64,000 nt of DNA from Stakelama pacifica (GTDB lineage Bacteria > Pseudomonadota > Alphaproteobacteria > Sphingomonadales > Sphingomonadaceae): positions 310,001 through 374,000 of the forward strand of contig NZ_SNWD01000002.1 in the NCBI RefSeq assembly GCF_004361835.1, read 5' to 3'. The notes beneath the pieces are model-generated. The model had not been told where the DNA came from. It worked only from the letters and a program-made list of their open reading frames with translations, and did no database searches. The position numbers were made by a program, and so were the translations under genes. Shown in pieces: positions 7,402 through 17,583 of the stretch; the stretch's first letter is position 1, and every line of letters begins with the position of its first letter.

Positions 7402-8538
7402 ATGGCGGTTGCGGCGGTGAAGCGCATGTCTGGCGGCGGCATCCGGGCGCTGGTGCGGCCCACAGTGCCAGCAGCGATTCGCGACCGGCTGGCGCTGCAG
7501 CAAAGCGAGCGGTTGCATGGCTTTCTGCCGCTGCTGTGTATCCTGATCGCGGGCAATTCGCTTGCCATGGCATGGGCGATTCTGGGCGATCTGCCCTGGT
7601 GGCAGCAGGTCGCACCGCCGGCGATCATCACCGGAACCTGCCTTGCCGTGCTGGCCGTCAGCCGCATCCGGGGCAAGCCCGAAACCGCAGCGGCGGCGCG
7701 GCGGCAGCACCGGTTCGCGGCGGGGATTGCCGGGGCGCTGGGGCTGGTCGCGGGGTTCTGGTGCATCAATGCCTTTACCGAGACCGAGCAATATTATTGC
7801 ATGACCGCGCCGGTATTTATCGGCATCGCAGCGATCATTGCGGCGACGTGCCTGCTGAGCGTACCCTATGCCGCGATTGCGGCGATGGGGACGACACTGG
7901 CGCCGATCGTCATCAAGCTGTCGCAATATCCGTATGATTCGCTGCGGGCGATGTCGGTGATGCTGGCGCTGGTCAGTGTGATGCAGGCGGGCGTGGTCCT
8001 TTCCAAATATCGTGAGACGATTTCGACTTTGGTGCTGGAACACCGGCTGGAGCAGATGGCACAGGCGGACCCGCTGACCGGGCTCGACAATCGCCGCGCG
8101 TTTGAGGGTGCGCTGGACGAAGCGCTTGGCCGGGGCGAATCCGTGCTGATCGCGCTGGCCGATCTCGACGGGTTCAAGCCGGTCAATGATCGCCATGGCC
8201 ATCAGGCGGGCGATGCGGTGCTGATCGCGCTTGCCGCACGGATGCGCGAAGCGGCACCCGAGGCGCTGTCGGTCGCGCGGCTGGGCGGCGATGAGTTTGC
8301 CATCCTGTTCGCCGCGGGTTCGGATTCGACCCCCGTGATGGAGCAGCTTTCGCGCACCCTGCCCGATCCGGTCGATTTCGACGGAGTGACGCTGTCGGTC
8401 GGGGCGAGCATCGGCACGGCGACAAGCCCGGCGGACGGGGCAAGCGCGGCGGCGCTGCTCCACGCCGCCGATATGCGGCTGTACGCGCAAAAGGCATTGC
8501 GGCCGGACCGGCGGCGGCGGGCGCGCGCGGCGGCATAA
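7402..8538 (+). CDS. Membrane-bound GGDEF diguanylate cyclase
   Basis: 378-residue protein with an N-terminal block of about five or six membrane segments (roughly residues 37-210), a short linker helix, then a GGDEF domain beginning DPLTGLDNRRAFE. The active-site motif LGGDEF is at residues 294-299 and is intact, so synthesis of the second messenger c-di-GMP from two GTP is expected. The inhibitory R-x-x-D site normally just upstream is not seen, so product inhibition may be weak. The membrane part resembles no sensor domain I can name. The gene starts 12 bases after the channel gene. Confidence 0.9.
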   Translation: MAVAAVKRMSGGGIRALVRPTVPAAIRDRLALQQSERLHGFLPLLCILIAGNSLAMAWAILGDLPWWQQVAPPAIITGTCLAVLAVSRIRGKPETAAAARRQHRFAAGIAGALGLVAGFWCINAFTETEQYYCMTAPVFIGIAAIIAATCLLSVPYAAIAAMGTTLAPIVIKLSQYPYDSLRAMSVMLALVSVMQAGVVLSKYRETISTLVLEHRLEQMAQADPLTGLDNRRAFEGALDEALGRGESVLIALADLDGFKPVNDRHGHQAGDAVLIALAARMREAAPEALSVARLGGDEFAILFAAGSDSTPVMEQLSRTLPDPVDFDGVTLSVGASIGTATSPADGASAAALLHAADMRLYAQKALRPDRRRRARAAA

Positions 8539-8579
8539 GCGATCGCCGTTCGCCCGCGCGGAAGTTGTGGAAGTTCACA

Positions 8580-9317
8580 CTACGTCCCGCCTCGCGCCCC
8601 CTCTCCGCTTGCCTGCCCCTTCCCCTTTTGTTCGGCCACTTCCGCGATGATCGCGTCGATCCCGTCGAGCACCGCGCGCTTTTCGCGTTCGGCCTCGCGG
8701 TCCATCGCCTGATTGCGGGCGTCGGCGACTTCGCGTTCGGTGAGGTGGTGCGCGGTGGCGATCGGGTCATGCGCATCGCGCTCCACCCCGAAAGCATCGG
8801 CCCAGCCATCCTGCGCCACACGGTCGATCGCCTGTGACAGCGTGAGCGCCGCGCCGTCGGGGTGCCGCTGATGCTCCATCCCGTCGAGCCATGCGCCATA
8901 GCGGACGGGATCGCGATAGCGCAGCAGGAACATGGTCAGGCGTTCGTCATAATAGCGCCGCTCGCCAATCTGTTCGCCCTGATAGAAGACCGGCCGCACC
9001 ACGCCGTTCAGCGCGCGCGAAAAAGCAGCATCGGACAGGCGGCGGACCGCATAATCAAGCGCGGCATCCCATGCCACGCGAAACGATTGGGCATCGACGC
9101 GGCGGCGCAGCGCATAGGCCGAACTGGCCGACATGCCGACGCGCCCGCAGGCATGATCGACACAGCCGCATTCGGCCAGCGCCTCGACAAAGGCGACCTG
9201 TTTGTCGGGCGTCCAGCCGTCGTGGCGCGGACGCACCTCTACCGGATCGAAATCGGAATCGAAGGCGGAAACATCGTCGCGGCCTTCGGGCGGGATGGGG
9301 GTTCTGCCATGGGTCAT
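8580..9317 (-). CDS. Helix-turn-helix protein of unknown function
   Basis: 245-residue soluble protein. Residues around GWTPDKQVAFVEALAECG and VGMSASSAYALRRR form a helix-turn-helix resembling those of phage terminase small subunits and some site-specific DNA-binding proteins. The middle (FYQGEQIGERRYYDERLTMFLLRYRDP) recurs in sphingomonad proteins without a known role. The C-terminus is highly charged and helical (EREVADARNQAMDREAEREKRA). I chose the ATG at 9317, where the conserved region starts, over upstream starts. No phage genes flank it, so a chromosomal regulatory role is possible but unproven. Confidence 0.6.
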   Translation of the reverse strand: MTHGRTPIPPEGRDDVSAFDSDFDPVEVRPRHDGWTPDKQVAFVEALAECGCVDHACGRVGMSASSAYALRRRVDAQSFRVAWDAALDYAVRRLSDAAFSRALNGVVRPVFYQGEQIGERRYYDERLTMFLLRYRDPVRYGAWLDGMEHQRHPDGAALTLSQAIDRVAQDGWADAFGVERDAHDPIATAHHLTEREVADARNQAMDREAEREKRAVLDGIDAIIAEVAEQKGKGQASGEGARGGT

Positions 9318-9493
9318 CGAACAGGATGAACCAGATTTTGCGCGTGTAGGACAGCGAATCCGCAGGATTGTAGGACAATGTAGGATTTGGGTGTGGCGGA
9401 TCGGCATCCATCAGCACCGCCGAATTGATGCAGGGTCCGGGCCGGAAAGGGCGTATGAGGGTGGCGGGCGATGTCGTCCATGAAGGAACCATG

Positions 9494-9616
9494 ATGGCCA
9501 AGAGCCAGAAACGATCGAACCGCGAAGTGCGCAAGCCCAAAGCGGAAAAGCCCAAAAAGCAGAACGCCTCCAACCCGTCGACCAAACCGGTCGCGATGGT
9601 GAATCTGAACAGCTGA
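9494..9616 (+). CDS. Small lysine-rich protein
   Basis: 40-residue basic protein starting MAKSQKRSNREVRKPKAEKP. Short Lys/Arg/Pro-rich proteins with this opening are common in Proteobacteria and have no assigned function; a nucleic-acid association is plausible from charge alone. AAGGA at 9483-9487 is six bases before this ATG, which is why I prefer it to the adjacent ATG at 9491 or the ATG at 9425. Confidence 0.6.
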   Translation: MAKSQKRSNREVRKPKAEKPKKQNASNPSTKPVAMVNLNS

Positions 9617-9722
9617 TCGCGGCGCGGCGCCCGTAGCTATTGCGCGGGCGCCGGTCGTGCTTTTTGGCTGGTCGCGCAGGGCCCGGCGGCTTAGGTCCGT
9701 CGTTTTTACACGGAGCCCGAAT

Positions 9723-10031
9723 ATGAGCGACGAAGAATATGTGTACGACGAAGCCAGCGGCGAATGGATTCCCGCGAGCGAAGCCGCAGCAAAGGCAGAT
9801 AGCGGCGGCGAAGACGCGGTCGAAGTACGCGACGCGGTGGGCAATGTGCTGACCGATGGCGATCAGGTGACGCTGATCAAGGACCTGACGGTCAAGGGCG
9901 CAGGCCAGACGCTGAAGCGCGGCACGTTGATCAAATCGATCCGGCTGACCGGCGATGCGCAGGAAATCGACTGCAAATTCGACGGTATCAAAGGACTGGT
10001 GCTGCGCGCGGAGTTTGTGAAGAAGCGGTAG
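9723..10031 (+). CDS. YjdM/PhnA-like protein lacking the N-terminal zinc ribbon
   Basis: 102-residue protein. The C-terminal half (VRDAVGNVLTDGDQVTLIKDL, then LKRGTLIKSIRL and IDCKFDGIKGLVLRAEFVKK) is the conserved SH3-like domain of YjdM (formerly PhnA). In classic YjdM a Cys4 zinc ribbon occupies the N-terminus; here it is replaced by an acidic stretch (SDEEYVYDEASGEWIPASEA) with no cysteines there. Its role is unknown, and no phosphonate genes are nearby. The ATG at 9723 is the first in the conserved frame. A fragment of an antitoxin gene follows directly in the same frame. Confidence 0.8.
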   Translation: MSDEEYVYDEASGEWIPASEAAAKADSGGEDAVEVRDAVGNVLTDGDQVTLIKDLTVKGAGQTLKRGTLIKSIRLTGDAQEIDCKFDGIKGLVLRAEFVKKR

Positions 10032-10037
10032 GGTGGC

Positions 10038-10181
10038 GAGCTGGAGAAAGCGCGGCGACGCTTGCGGCCCGCGATCAATGAGGGACGCGCTTCGGGGGTG
10101 AGTGAGCGCGATCCGTTCGACTATCTTGATGAACTGCGCGCCGGACTGCGCAAGAGCGCCGGAAGCAAGGATGCGGCTTGA
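10038..10181 (+). pseudogene. Remnant of a ParD-like type II antitoxin gene (C-terminal part)
   Basis: Directly after the yjdM-like TAG, the same frame reads ELEKARRRLRPAINEGRASG, then SERDPFDYLDELRAGLRK, to TGA 10179-10181. The E-x-L-R-x-A-I-x-E-G-x-x-S-G-x-x-x-x-F-D pattern is typical of the C-terminal toxin-binding part of ParD antitoxins. No start codon, N-terminal DNA-binding half or ParE partner is present, so this is a broken remnant. It may mark one edge of an acquired segment that continues to 12042. Confidence 0.55.
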
Positions 10182-10225
10182 ACTGAGCCGCGTTTCCGAT
10201 GATCGGCGCGCAAATCCAGCCTATG

Positions 10226-10486
10226 TCACGCAGTTCTCGGTGCCGGAATCCCTCGTAAAAGTCCTTCGGTGCTCAAATCTTCATCGATCTCCGGCCAATG
10301 AATGCCAAACCCCCCGCCCGCTGGCTCCCAGACCGATCGCTGCTCCGGCGTTGCCGAGAGAAGGCGCGGATACCAGGCAAGGGGAACGGAGATTGTGCGT
10401 CCATCCATCAAATCCACGACGAGGCTGTCCTCTGTGCAGTGCACATCGGCTACGCGCTCGTCAGTTATTCTGACCGAAATGTTCAT
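10226..10486 (-). CDS. DUF2442 domain protein
   Basis: 86-residue protein with the DUF2442 pattern: VRITDERVADVHCTEDSLVV, then DGRTISVPLAWYPRLLSATPEQR and a closing GFGIHWPEIDEDLSTEGLL. These small proteins usually sit beside a DUF4160 partner, as here, and have been proposed as part of a toxin-antitoxin-like pair; that role is not proven. The start overlaps the end of the DUF4160 gene by 26 bases, so the two are translated from one message. The region is richer in A+T than flanking core genes. Confidence 0.8.
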   Translation of the reverse strand: MNISVRITDERVADVHCTEDSLVVDLMDGRTISVPLAWYPRLLSATPEQRSVWEPAGGGFGIHWPEIDEDLSTEGLLRGIPAPRTA

Positions 10487-10703
10487 GCCATGCCTCCAGC
10501 AGCGTCAATCGATGCTCCGCTACTAGCCCTAATATGGCATTGATTTCCCGCGGGCGAAAGCCGCTGGCTTTGGCAAGTGAAATGGGGTCGAGCCAAGCCT
10601 TTAGTGTCGCGCCATCTTTGTCGACATGGATATGCGGCGGCTCATTGGGTTCATGGCTGAAGAAATAGAAGCGATACCCGTCTTTGCGAAGTGCGGTAGG
10701 CAT
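10461..10703 (-). CDS. DUF4160 domain protein
   Basis: 80-residue protein with the family signature MPTALRKDGYRFYFFSHEPN, then PPHIHVDKDGATLKAWL (the conserved H-x-H pair) and FRPREINAILGLVAEHR. The partner gene for DUF2442 lies directly downstream and overlaps it. Its function is unknown; the pair is often found among mobile or accessory genes. The ATG at 10703 is where family similarity starts; the frame continues open upstream into a decayed stretch that may be leftover integrase sequence. Confidence 0.8.
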   Translation of the reverse strand: MPTALRKDGYRFYFFSHEPNEPPHIHVDKDGATLKAWLDPISLAKASGFRPREINAILGLVAEHRLTLLEAWHEHFGQNN

Positions 10704-10860
10704 TGGGCTAAGCTCTCGTTGCGGCCCATTCAACGTGAGCCGACCGCAATCGAAGCTCAAGCGATTAAAATTTACGGAGACCAACGCCCTACCGATAACC
10801 ATTTGCAGAAATTGGGTTTTGTTTTCGTCGTTTTGCGACTTTGGACACAGCGGCCACGCT

Positions 10861-12041
10861 TTAGAAGCGATCAAACACGGAAAATCTTTGGTAAAATTCC
10901 AAGGAATAGCTGTGGTTTGCGCGAGGTCGGTGGCGCAAAACAACGTGCGACATCAGCAGTCCATTCCAACCGAAATTCTGGCTGCATCTCTGCCAATGCC
11001 GCTGCACCGTCTTTATCGGAGCATTCTCGGAGGCGGGTGAGGGAAATAGATAGGGCGAGGCCAATTGTTCTTCCCTATGGCGTCGCTCGATGAGTGCTAA
11101 AATGCGCATTCCTTCGTCACGGAGCGGCTGTCTAGATACAAACCAAAGCTTTCGTTCATCCGGCAGGTAAGGATACCAGATGGAATCGATGATATTTGAC
11201 CATCGCGCGCGCAGGATCGGCTGAAGCCTTGCTTCGGTAGCGAAATAAAGGCGAATCGCCAAAGCCTGACGCCAGCTCTTATCCGCTTCAAGAGCATCGA
11301 AAAGCCGCTGATAGTCTGCATCACTTATTTTAAAAATCTCTGGAAACGGCGGCGATTTGCGTGAATCCAGATTTTTTGCACATTGCCGTTGAAGCGCTTT
11401 GAGCTTCCGACGGAGCGGACCAAACTGGTCGCCAGCATCTTTGAATACGCCGCCTACAAACGACCTGAGAACTTTGCCGTTTCCACGGCTGATCCCCGGT
11501 TGAGAAATGGCCTCCGCCAATTCCCGGATAGGCACATCGTCAAATGTCGATGCGAGTATCGCCTTTGGGACATAGCTACCCACCAGATTGCTGATCTGGT
11601 CTAAATATAAATGATCCTTTGAACTGCGTCGCAACCGAGCGATTTTGTGATCGAAAGCATCGCCAATCATTGTCGAAAGCACTTTTGCTTTTCGCCGCTG
11701 CCAAGCTCGTTCGCTACGATCGGCCGATGTTGGCAAGCCCAGATGAAACGCGATCCGATCGCGCGCCCACGTACGCGCAGCATTTAAGAAATGGCCGAGC
11801 GGCTTGTCCCGGTCCCGACGCCACCAAAAAAGCGCGTAGTCACGTTCAGGACGAAATGTTTCTCGAACCAAAACGCCGGATCGGTCGCGCAAGCGAATTG
11901 CGTAGGCTTTGCCTCCGCCTTTCTTGCCAGCCCATACCCGCAACCCGAAATGGTCGAGATGATTGTCCCCGATCCAGGTTTCTCCCCGGATCGGCGGATC
12001 AATCGCATCGACCATTTCTGGCGTCAGGCAAGCCTTCGGCA

Positions 12042-12042
<1 letters not shown>
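10861..12042 (-). CDS. Tyrosine recombinase (phage-type integrase), degenerate C-terminus
   Basis: 393-residue protein. The first 80 residues (ETWIGDNHLDHFGLRVWAGKKGGG ... RFRP-like) look like the DUF4102 arm-binding domain of phage-type integrases, followed by a core-binding and catalytic region. The first catalytic Arg is probably Arg272 (TEARLQPILRARWSNI), and Lys298 lies in the beta-hairpin. The C-terminal H-x-x-R box is not normal: it reads SHVVLRHR with His366 and Arg370, and no Tyr box follows. A frameshift near 10940 may have removed the active end. Its ATG overlaps the thiC stop (TAATG). Probably an inactive remnant of the element that brought the neighbouring genes. Confidence 0.7.
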
Positions 12043-14060
<2,018 letters not shown>

Positions 14061-14136
14061 GGGTCATGTGTAACGGGTTTGGATCGCGCATGAAAGGGGG
14101 GTTGGCAGGGCGTGCTGCGCGGGGCAGTTTCGGGCC

Positions 14137-14625
14137 ATGGCTGAGCTGCTGATCGTCTGGCATTCGCGCACCGGGGGGAGCGAGGCGATGGCGCGCGCGG
14201 CGTGCCAGGGCGCGGCGGCTGAGGACTGCGCGGTGCGGATGGTCGCGGCGGGCGATGCTCAGGTCGAGGATATGCTGCGCGCAGACGGATATCTGTTCGT
14301 GTGCCCCGAAAATCTGGCGGCGATGTCGGGGATGATGAAGGAGTTTTTCGACCGCACCTACTATCCCGTGCTGGGGCGGATCGAGGGGCGCGGCTATGCG
14401 GTGATGGTGTGCGCAGGCTCGGACGGGGAAAGCGCGGTGCGGCAGATTGCGCGGATCGCCAAGGGCTGGCGGTTGCGCGAAGTGGCAGAGCCGATGATCG
14501 TCAATACCGATGCGCAGACGCCCGAGGCTATTCTGGCGCCCAAGGTGATTGGGGAGGAGGAACTGGCGACGTGCCGGGAGATGGGGCAGGCATTGGCGGC
14601 GGGGCTGGCGATGGGGGTGTTTTAG
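14137..14625 (+). CDS. Flavodoxin-like protein / NAD(P)H-dependent FMN oxidoreductase family
   Basis: 162-residue cytoplasmic flavoprotein. The N-terminal LLIVWHSRTGGSEAMARAA is the FMN-phosphate loop of the flavodoxin fold; DGYLFVCPENLAAMSGMMKEFFDR and GYAVMVCAGSDGESA form the other flavin-contact loops. It probably reduces small quinones or acts as an electron carrier; the substrate is not predictable. It is monocistronic, transcribed away from the thiC riboswitch. Confidence 0.82.
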   Translation: MAELLIVWHSRTGGSEAMARAACQGAAAEDCAVRMVAAGDAQVEDMLRADGYLFVCPENLAAMSGMMKEFFDRTYYPVLGRIEGRGYAVMVCAGSDGESAVRQIARIAKGWRLREVAEPMIVNTDAQTPEAILAPKVIGEEELATCREMGQALAAGLAMGVF

Positions 14626-14717
14626 GCCGGGCGGGGCGGAAAGCCGAAGCGATAGCTGCTACGCTTTGCCCGGCAAGGCAAAAAATGCTCGTTCCGCTTG
14701 TGCCCCAATGCTGCCGG

Positions 14718-15170
14718 TCATTCCGATGAGGTTGGCGTTGCAGACGCCTTGTCGTCATAAACGATCTTTTGCATCAGTGCGACAAGCTGACGCTGCTCCT
14801 GCGCTGACAGGCTGGCCATTGTTTCAGCATTGACTGACCTGGCCGCCTCAATTGCCGCATCGCGCAGCCCCCTTGCATGGTCGGTTAACCAGATCCGCTG
14901 CACCCGGCCATCTGCCTCGTCCTTTTGCCGCCGGACCAGCCCATCGCGTTCCATGCGCGCCAGCGTGTTGGCCATGGTGGCCTGTTCAATGTCCAGACGT
15001 TCGACCAGCTCTTTTTGCGTGAGCCCATCGCCCTCCCACAGTTCCAGCAATGCCGGGAACGTGCCGGGGGTAAGTCCAAGCGGACGGATGCGCTCAGCGA
15101 GTCCTCTCTCGAAAAGCCGGGCCATGTGATTGACGAGGTATCCGGCTGACAGCTCTTTAGAAAATTTCAT
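14718..15170 (-). CDS. MarR-family transcriptional regulator
   Basis: 150-residue winged-helix regulator. LGLTPGTFPALLELWEGDGLTQKELVERLDIEQATMANTLARMERDGLVRRQKDEADGRV spans the winged helix (residues about 31-90), with the usual D-x-R turn of the wing. It is divergent from a small membrane-protein gene; two palindromes lie in the 80-base gap. It probably represses itself and the membrane-protein gene until a ligand binds, a common MarR layout; ligand unknown. Confidence 0.92.
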   Translation of the reverse strand: MKFSKELSAGYLVNHMARLFERGLAERIRPLGLTPGTFPALLELWEGDGLTQKELVERLDIEQATMANTLARMERDGLVRRQKDEADGRVQRIWLTDHARGLRDAAIEAARSVNAETMASLSAQEQRQLVALMQKIVYDDKASATPTSSE

Positions 15171-15185
15171 ACCGCGCTGTTAGCA

Positions 15186-15226
15186 CTTGCATAGCAAGCT
15201 ATACAAGATTACATAGCTGACTATGT
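15186..15226. promoter_or_regulatory. Two adjacent palindromes, probable MarR operators
   Basis: Site 1, 15186-15207: CTTGCATAGC-AA-GCTATACAAG, a 22-base palindrome with one mismatch. Site 2, 15211-15226: ACATAG-CTGA-CTATGT, perfect arms. Both share the half-site CATAG/CTATG. They are placed between the divergent MarR gene and membrane-protein gene, where a MarR dimer would cover both promoters. The sequence symmetry is seen; binding is inferred. Confidence 0.7.
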
Positions 15227-15250
15227 TTTTGGAGAACGCGGAAGGTTTCC

Positions 15251-15706
15251 ATGGCGAGAGTGATCCACCCCATCGCAGGCGCAATCGCTCTGCTGACCAT
15301 TAGTTTCTTCTGGCTATCCACGGTGTCGTCAGAACTGTTTGGCAGTGACGCGCTGGTCGTCACCGTCAAGACCATGATCCCGTGGGGCTTTCTGATCCTG
15401 ATCCCGTCGCTGATGGCGGCAGGCGGCTCCGGTTTTCTATTGGGCAAGGGATGGCGCAACCCATTGGTCAGTGTGAAGCGCAAGCGCATGCCGATCATTG
15501 CAGGGAGCGGTATTCTAATTCTGATACCATCGGCGCTTTATCTGTCGTTCAAGGCTCAGGCGGAGTCCTTCGATGCCGGGTTTTACATCGTGCAAACATT
15601 GGAGCTGATCGCGGGCGCGGTGAACATCACCCTGCTCAGCCTCAACATGCGCGACGGACTGCGTCTGACCCGCAAACGTCCGGCGCTGCGCGACGTCAGT
15701 AATTGA
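15251..15706 (+). CDS. Four-helix inner-membrane protein under MarR control
   Basis: 151-residue protein with four hydrophobic segments (about residues 7-27, 40-63, 80-100 and 112-132), separated by short basic loops (KGWRNPLVSVKRKRM). I recognise no family motif. The divergent MarR gene and shared palindromes suggest it is the regulator's main target, possibly linked to resistance or stress, but that is inference. A GGAG-like ribosome site is close to the ATG. Confidence 0.75.
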   Translation: MARVIHPIAGAIALLTISFFWLSTVSSELFGSDALVVTVKTMIPWGFLILIPSLMAAGGSGFLLGKGWRNPLVSVKRKRMPIIAGSGILILIPSALYLSFKAQAESFDAGFYIVQTLELIAGAVNITLLSLNMRDGLRLTRKRPALRDVSN

Positions 15707-15834
15707 GCAAGCTGCGTATCTCTTCGCGTGGCTGCGAGGGACGCTCCCTTACGTGACCGGCAGTTTTTACCCCCGTATCGGTCCTTCGCAGCTGCATTCT
15801 GCGCTTCTTCGACAGCCACCTTCGGCCTCGCGTC

Positions 15835-16161
15835 TCAGCCCAGCCCCGCAAACCATTCCGCGTAAGGCGTGTTCTTCGCGAGATGGCGATTCCAGTCGGG
15901 GGCGTTGTCGTTCCACCAGACGGGGCCGCGTTCGCCAAGGGCGCGTTTGGCGGCATCGACGCGGCGGCGGGCATCCTTGCGGGCGGTATCGTCGGGGGCG
16001 TCGCGTTTGGCGCGGCGGGCGGACATGAGTTCGCTCACCAGCGCCTCGCGCTTTTCGGGATCGAGCGTGGGATCGCTCATCCGCCATAGCCGGCCACGCA
16101 CGACGAAATAACGTCCGTCGGGCGTGACCGGATGGCCGCCCGCGGTGTCAGCGGGCGGCAT
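15835..16161 (-). CDS. Conserved hypothetical protein
   Basis: 108-residue soluble basic protein. The N-terminal GHPVTPDGRYFVVRGRLWRMSDPTL and the following LVSELMSARRAKRDA helix recur in many proteobacterial proteins of unknown function. The C-terminus (GPVWWNDNAPDWNRHLAKNTPYAEWF) is Trp-rich. No enzyme motif is seen. It precedes no obvious partner; MipA/OmpV lies upstream on the same strand, 18 bases away, so the two may share a transcript. Confidence 0.75.
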   Translation of the reverse strand: MPPADTAGGHPVTPDGRYFVVRGRLWRMSDPTLDPEKREALVSELMSARRAKRDAPDDTARKDARRRVDAAKRALGERGPVWWNDNAPDWNRHLAKNTPYAEWFAGLG

Positions 16162-16179
16162 GGTTTGTAATCATCGGGA

Positions 16180-17022
16180 TCAGAAGGTGTAGGTAAGCCC
16201 TGCGCCGATCGTCCACTGATCGGCATCGCCGACATCGGAGACGAGCGGGCTGTCCTTATATTTGCCGAGCATCCGGCTGTAGAATACGCCGCCGCCGACG
16301 CCCAGACCGTGGAGCAAATCGCCCGTAATGCTCTGCACGCCGTACAGGCCGAACGACACGTTCTTGAAGCCGCTGTCGCTGATATCATAGGTGCGAAGTC
16401 CGCTGACTGCGCTGCCCTGCGGCGTGACCGAGAAATAGGTGCGGCCATAGCCCTTACCCACATAATCGGCCGAAGCGGTCAGGCCGACCGCCGTAGTGCG
16501 CGACAGCGGCGTGAGATAGCTGATCTGCGGGGTGACGACATAGCTGTCATAGGCACCCGCGACATCAGCGACCACCGCGATGCGCGCCGAGAGCGAGTCA
16601 TAATCGCTGGTGATGACGCCGGTGCGCGAAATGCCGACGAAACCGCCCAGTTCATAGGCAGTGTCGAGCTTGCCCAGCGCACGCACCTGCGCATTGTCGA
16701 TATCGCCGGTGCGGTTCAGCCGAACGCCGGCGATCGGGCCTGCGCTGAACTTCGTCCCCACCCCGCCCTTATCGGGAATGAGATCGACATAGAGCTGCGT
16801 TCCGCGCGACCAGAAATCGACCCCGCTGATCCGGCCATTGACGAGCGCGGCGGGCGTCCACTGGTTGGTGTCGGCGCCTTCATAATCGGGCACATTGGCA
16901 GCCCCGACGCCGATGCTGATCCGATCGCCGCCGGTGTCGATGTCAGCGCCGGACGACTGAGCGAGGGCGGGCTGCACGGAAATGGCGGCGACACTCGCGG
17001 CGATGAACGAGCGAATATACAA
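16180..17022 (-). CDS. MipA/OmpV-family outer membrane protein
   Basis: 280-residue outer-membrane barrel protein. The signal peptide begins at a TTG (17022): YIRSFIAASVAAISVQPALAQ with cleavage after ALA. The TTG is chosen because AAAGGGA lies 8 bases before it and the signal peptide starts there; the frame is open upstream without homology. Mature sequence ISIGVGAANVPDYEGADTNQWTPA is the MipA/OmpV N-terminal signature, and the C-terminus DQWTIGAGLTYTF ends in Phe, as barrel proteins do. The family is described as an MltA-interacting scaffold or outer-membrane porin-like protein. Confidence 0.9.
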   Translation of the reverse strand: MYIRSFIAASVAAISVQPALAQSSGADIDTGGDRISIGVGAANVPDYEGADTNQWTPAALVNGRISGVDFWSRGTQLYVDLIPDKGGVGTKFSAGPIAGVRLNRTGDIDNAQVRALGKLDTAYELGGFVGISRTGVITSDYDSLSARIAVVADVAGAYDSYVVTPQISYLTPLSRTTAVGLTASADYVGKGYGRTYFSVTPQGSAVSGLRTYDISDSGFKNVSFGLYGVQSITGDLLHGLGVGGGVFYSRMLGKYKDSPLVSDVGDADQWTIGAGLTYTF

Positions 17023-17136
17023 GAATGGGTCCCTTTCGGTATTGTTTGCGCTGCGAACGCATGAATGGTCGCTTCGGGTCCGGCGATGCGTTACGCCGAT
17101 GTTACAATTGAACGGCACCGTTGCCGAATTGCATCA

Positions 17137-17583
17137 TCAGAAAATGTAGCGCATCCGCACATCCTGAACGGGCGTTTTGGGACCGACTTCGAAACGCACC
17201 GCCGAGAAGCGCGGGGGACCGAAGCGGATCGCGGGATTGCGCGAAAACCCAAAGCCTTCGCGCGGAATGCCCGCAAAAGTGTCGAGCCGGTTATTGCCAT
17301 TCTCGTCATGGATGACCGACAGGGCATAATCGCCCGGAGCCAGGCCGGGAAACAGGATCACCCGCTGCCCCGCCGGAACCGAACGGGTAACGGCACGCGG
17401 ATCGCGGTCGCAATTGGGGAAATGCGCTTCATCGGCGGTGAGACACAGGCGGATCATCCCCTTGTCCGATCGCAGATTTTCGATTTCGACGGTCAGCGGC
17501 CCCGATTCAGGCGGCGTCGCGGCACCGCTCAGCAGTGCGACCACGATCAGCGCCACCCCCAGCCGGCGGGCAAAGCGCTGCAT
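17137..17583 (-). CDS. DUF2141 domain secreted protein
   Basis: 148-residue exported protein. The signal peptide is MQRFARRLGVALIVVALLSG. The mature part contains LTVEIENLRSDKGMIRLCL, then LFPGLAPGDYALSVIHDENGNNRLDT and GIPREGFGFSRNP, the DUF2141 pattern. Function unknown. The start at 17583 gives a compact signal peptide but lies 77 bases inside the upstream sterol-desaturase-like gene; an ATG at 17616 is the alternative. Neither has a strong ribosome site, so coupling to the upstream gene is likely. Confidence 0.8.
   Translation of the reverse strand: MQRFARRLGVALIVVALLSGAATPPESGPLTVEIENLRSDKGMIRLCLTADEAHFPNCDRDPRAVTRSVPAGQRVILFPGLAPGDYALSVIHDENGNNRLDTFAGIPREGFGFSRNPAIRFGPPRFSAVRFEVGPKTPVQDVRMRYIF

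Noticed and set aside
5713..8490. Minus-strand reading frame of about 900 codons upstream of the oxygenase-like gene
   Set aside because: It runs antisense to DUF1810, ung, the channel and the cyclase, and has the Arg/His/Gln-rich composition typical of shadow frames in GC-rich DNA. Only the last 211 codons (5077-5712) show real homology.
8580..9317. Prophage terminase small subunit
   Set aside because: The HTH resembles one, but no large subunit, portal or other phage gene is nearby.
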